A stretch of 7,898 nt of DNA from Alphaproteobacteria bacterium (GTDB lineage: Bacteria > Pseudomonadota > Alphaproteobacteria > Micavibrionales > UBA2020), in contig JAGLRU010000228.1 of NCBI GenBank assembly GCA_023136145.1, forward strand, positions 1-7,898, given 5' to 3'. The notes below the pieces were generated by a model that worked only from the letters and a program-made list of their open reading frames with translations, had not been told where the DNA came from and ran no database searches. A program made the position numbers and the translations under genes. Positions 6,462-7,898 of the stretch are shown in pieces (position 1 is the stretch's first letter; every line of letters starts with the position of its first letter).

Positions 6462-7172
6462 TTGTCAATATCGGAAAATAACAAAAAAGTGTTCCATCGC
6501 CCACGCCGCCCAAAAGGGAAAGAAGGCGGAAATGTTCTGTTCATTATATTAATCGGCATTATTGCCTTAGCACTTCTTACACAGATGGTGTCGAAGTCTT
6601 CCGAACTACAATCCGATACTCTGTCACGGCAGGCACAAGATGATGAAATTTCCCGTATGCTAACGCAATCCGCCACCCTCAGCAGTGCTCTTCACCAGAT
6701 GGTCGTAAACGGAGAGGATGCCGCTACCCTCTATCTCAACCTGTCCACTCTCAAGCCGGAAGATATCGGATTTGAAACATCTCCTCATAGCTTAAAGATT
6801 TATCACCCTTTTGGCGGCGGAATCACTCCTATGTCCGCCAGTTCAAGCAGCAGTTTAGCCGTTGCCACCGATTTCAACATCAGCAAAGCCTCTATCGTGA
6901 CGGGGGTCGGCGCGACGGATACGCTCGGCGACATCCTATTCACCACCAAAATCTCCTCTGAATCCCTTTGTCAAAAAATCAATAAAATTCTGACCGGATC
7001 AACAGCCGTTCCCCCGATACTGACAACAGCGGACTTTGATTTATTATTTGCGGGGACTGCGATAACAATCGATAACGGAAACTGCGCGTCTTGCGTCAAT
7101 ATCCCGCGTCTCTGCGTAAGCAATACCAACGCTTCCGCTTGGGGATTTTATGCGTCCCTGCTCCCGAAATAA
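6462..7172 (+). CDS. Pseudopilin-like membrane-anchored protein of unknown function
   Basis: The reading frame is open from an ATG at 6426, but I place the start at the TTG at 6462. GGAG (6451-6454) lies exactly 7 nt upstream, and the extra residues MLYNDWLEWSYL look like read-through of promoter DNA. The 236-residue product has a basic N-terminus (KKVFHRPRRPKGKEGG), one hydrophobic helix (NVLFIILIGIIALALL, about 25-40), and then a hydrophilic, Ser/Thr-rich exported body with amphipathic helix just after the membrane. This resembles type IV pilin-like proteins, with a possible prepilin cut after Gly-Gly, although the Glu at position +5 is missing (Ile instead). Four cysteines, 170, 208, 211 and 218, include a CASC pair near the C-terminus, suggesting disulfides. 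Divergent from the pump operon and convergent to flp. Similar anchors are known in hypothetical alphaproteobacterial envelope proteins (recollection, not verified). A minor pseudopilin is one possibility. Confidence 0.7.
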   Translation: MSISENNKKVFHRPRRPKGKEGGNVLFIILIGIIALALLTQMVSKSSELQSDTLSRQAQDDEISRMLTQSATLSSALHQMVVNGEDAATLYLNLSTLKPEDIGFETSPHSLKIYHPFGGGITPMSASSSSSLAVATDFNISKASIVTGVGATDTLGDILFTTKISSESLCQKINKILTGSTAVPPILTTADFDLLFAGTAITIDNGNCASCVNIPRLCVSNTNASAWGFYASLLPK

Positions 7173-7208
7173 GGGTGGGGTGACGATATATAAAAACTTT
7201 TCCTTTAT

Positions 7209-7292
7209 TGTCATCCCGACAGAGTGCGAAGCATGACGAGGGATCTGGTTCGTTGCACCAAAAACAGATTCCTCTCTTTGCTCAGAATGACA
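7209..7292. repeat. REP-like dispersed palindrome between convergent genes
   Basis: The outer arms TGTCAT (7209-7214) and ATGACA (7287-7292) and the inner arms AGGGATCTG (7239-7247) and CAGATTCCT (7265-7273, one G-U pair) can fold into a long two-part hairpin. The wording GTCATCCCGA...GGGATCT...GATTCCTC...AATGACA is that of dispersed intergenic palindromes common in many bacterial genomes. A second GTCAT/ATGAC pairing (7210-7214 with 7233-7237) offers an alternative fold. Confidence 0.65.
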
Positions 7293-7306
7293 TGCCCCAA
7301 CTTGTC

Positions 7307-7327
7307 ATGCCCGCTTTACGCGGGCAT
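7307..7327. repeat. GC-rich hairpin, second REP-like unit
   Basis: ATGCCCGC (7307-7314) pairs perfectly with GCGGGCAT (7320-7327) around the 5-nt loop TTTAC. Because it is preceded by TTGTC and followed by CCGG, it looks like one half of another dispersed repeat whose partner may be the hairpin at 7386-7404. Neither strand shows a U-run after the stem, so it is not a canonical intrinsic terminator, though it could slow or stop polymerase. Confidence 0.6.
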
Positions 7328-7385
7328 CCGGTAGGCTGTCCAGCCGTCATTACAGACTCATAAGACGCACAGACGCGCTTCCAGA

Positions 7386-7404
7386 CCCCCGCGCATGGCG
7401 GGGG
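7386..7404. repeat. GC-rich hairpin downstream of flp
   Basis: CCCCCGC (7386-7392) pairs perfectly with GCGGGGG (7398-7404) around the loop GCATG. On the minus strand it lies 28 bp after the flp stop codon, and it may protect the 3' end or stop transcription of flp. No U-run follows on that strand. On the plus strand a weak T-stretch (7424-7429) comes 20 bp later. Confidence 0.6.
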
Positions 7405-7432
7405 AGCCGATCTATAGTATTATATTTTTAAA

Positions 7433-7615
7433 TCAGAGGTTTCTCACCAAATATGAAGATATTACTTCAAACACATCTGTAAAATTATCTCCGATTGAAA
7501 ATAGAAGTGCCATAATAGAAACAGAAATCGCTGCTACGATAATACCATATTCTACAGCCGTTGCTCCACGAACATTCGCGAGCCAGAGAAGAAAAGTCAT
7601 CGCCTTACGCTGCAT
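7433..7615 (-). CDS. flp: Flp-type pilin (Tad system major pilin)
   Basis: This 60-residue preprotein has the hallmark of Flp/Fap pilins. A short leader with basic residues ends in NVRG17, followed by ATAVEYGIIVAAISV, in which the cleavage glycine, the Glu at +5 and the Tyr at +6 are all present. A TadV/CpaA-type prepilin peptidase would cut after Gly17, leaving a 43-residue pilin that is almost entirely one hydrophobic helix plus a short polar tail. Flp subunits polymerise into thin adhesive pili through the TadA ATPase and the RcpA secretin. None of those genes are nearby; instead the gene sits 35 bp downstream of pheT on the same strand. AAGGATGGAG lies just before the ATG at 7615, giving a good ribosome site. 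The gene is short and complete. Confidence 0.9.
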   Translation of the reverse strand: MQRKAMTFLLWLANVRGATAVEYGIIVAAISVSIMALLFSIGDNFTDVFEVISSYLVRNL

Positions 7616-7650
7616 TGCTCCATCCTTACCAGTATGTATTGTCTTTGTTA

Positions 7651-7898
7651 TTATCCCCTCAATATCCCGCCTGTCTGCTTCTGCACGGTTTCAATGATTT
7701 TTGCTGAAAGTGCGGAAATTTCTTCATCGGTAAGGGTTTTTTTGACAGGCTGCAGCGTTACAGCGAGGGCAACGGATTTCTTTCCGGCATCTACCCCCTT
7801 GCCTGTGTAGACATCAAATATCTCCACGCCGGAAATAAGGCTTTTGTCTGTATCACTAATGATGCGAACTAGATTTCCAGCTTCAATCTCCTGATCGA
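7651..7898 (-). CDS. pheT: Phenylalanine-tRNA ligase beta subunit, C-terminal end (partial)
   Basis: The last 81 codons and the TAA (7651-7653) of a gene entering from the right edge. They encode the C-terminal ferredoxin-fold anticodon-binding (FDX-ACB) domain of the beta subunit: GVEIFDVYTGKGV, a lysine-serine turn (KKSVALAV) and TLTDEEI are typical landmarks, and the chain ends QTGGILRG. The complete protein, normally about 800 residues, forms the alpha2-beta2 cytoplasmic enzyme that charges tRNA-Phe; this domain clasps the tRNA anticodon stem. The missing N-terminal part lies outside the window, where pheS would usually be found upstream. The next gene downstream on the strand is flp, 35 bp away, with no terminator between them. 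Confidence 0.92.
   Translation of the reverse strand, partial: DQEIEAGNLVRIISDTDKSLISGVEIFDVYTGKGVDAGKKSVALAVTLQPVKKTLTDEEISALSAKIIETVQKQTGGILRG

Noticed and set aside
7307..7404. CRISPR array or tandem repeat
   Set aside because: The hairpins differ in sequence and there are no regular direct repeats separated by equal spacers.
7386..7404. Rho-independent terminator
   Set aside because: The stem is strong but no U-run follows it directly on either strand, so I list it as a repeat/hairpin only.
7395..7697. 100-aa plus-strand reading frame
   Set aside because: It is antisense to the well-supported flp gene and the pheT 3' end and runs through a REP-like hairpin; no coding signal of its own.

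Overview
This window looks like chromosomal DNA of a Gram-negative bacterium, most likely an alphaproteobacterium. Base composition is moderately AT-rich. The clues are an RND efflux pump, a Flp-type (Tad) pilin, a cytochrome oxidase subunit III homologue, an IS630-type transposase start and REP-like palindromes between genes. The alphaproteobacterial assignment is an inference from protein flavour; there is no rRNA or other marker to prove it.

Layout from left to right. Positions 1-103 (minus) hold the first 34 codons of an IS630-like transposase that runs off the left edge. Next to it, 142-372 (minus), is a small charged protein of unknown function with a strong Shine-Dalgarno site and a clear promoter. 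Divergent from it, 546-1214 (plus), is a solitary, shortened and divergent homologue of heme-copper oxidase subunit III that has lost several signature residues. It converges on a block of three minus-strand genes that reads from about 6300 down to 1234: a periplasmic adaptor (5197-6300), an RND permease (2129-5200, start overlapping the adaptor stop) and a TauE/SafE-type membrane exporter (1234-2091). The first two form a drug-efflux pair. No outer-membrane factor and no regulator gene are present, so the pump must borrow a TolC-like channel and be controlled from elsewhere. A perfect 9-bp inverted repeat (6337-6364) upstream of the adaptor gene is a good candidate operator and also overlaps a possible promoter in the opposite direction.

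Divergent from the pump, 6462-7172 (plus), is a membrane-anchored pseudopilin-like protein of unknown function with a cysteine-rich C-terminus. The 260-bp gap after it carries several strong palindromes of the dispersed-repeat kind. On the minus strand beyond it lie a small Flp pilin (7433-7615) and, 35 bp upstream, the 3' end of pheT (7651-7898), the phenylalanyl-tRNA synthetase beta subunit, cut by the right edge.

No obviously new multi-gene system is visible. The items most worth a second look are the degenerate orphan oxidase subunit III with a possible leaderless transcript, the inverted-repeat operator of the pump, the unassigned pseudopilin-like protein, and the Flp pilin placed directly behind pheT rather than in a tad cluster.
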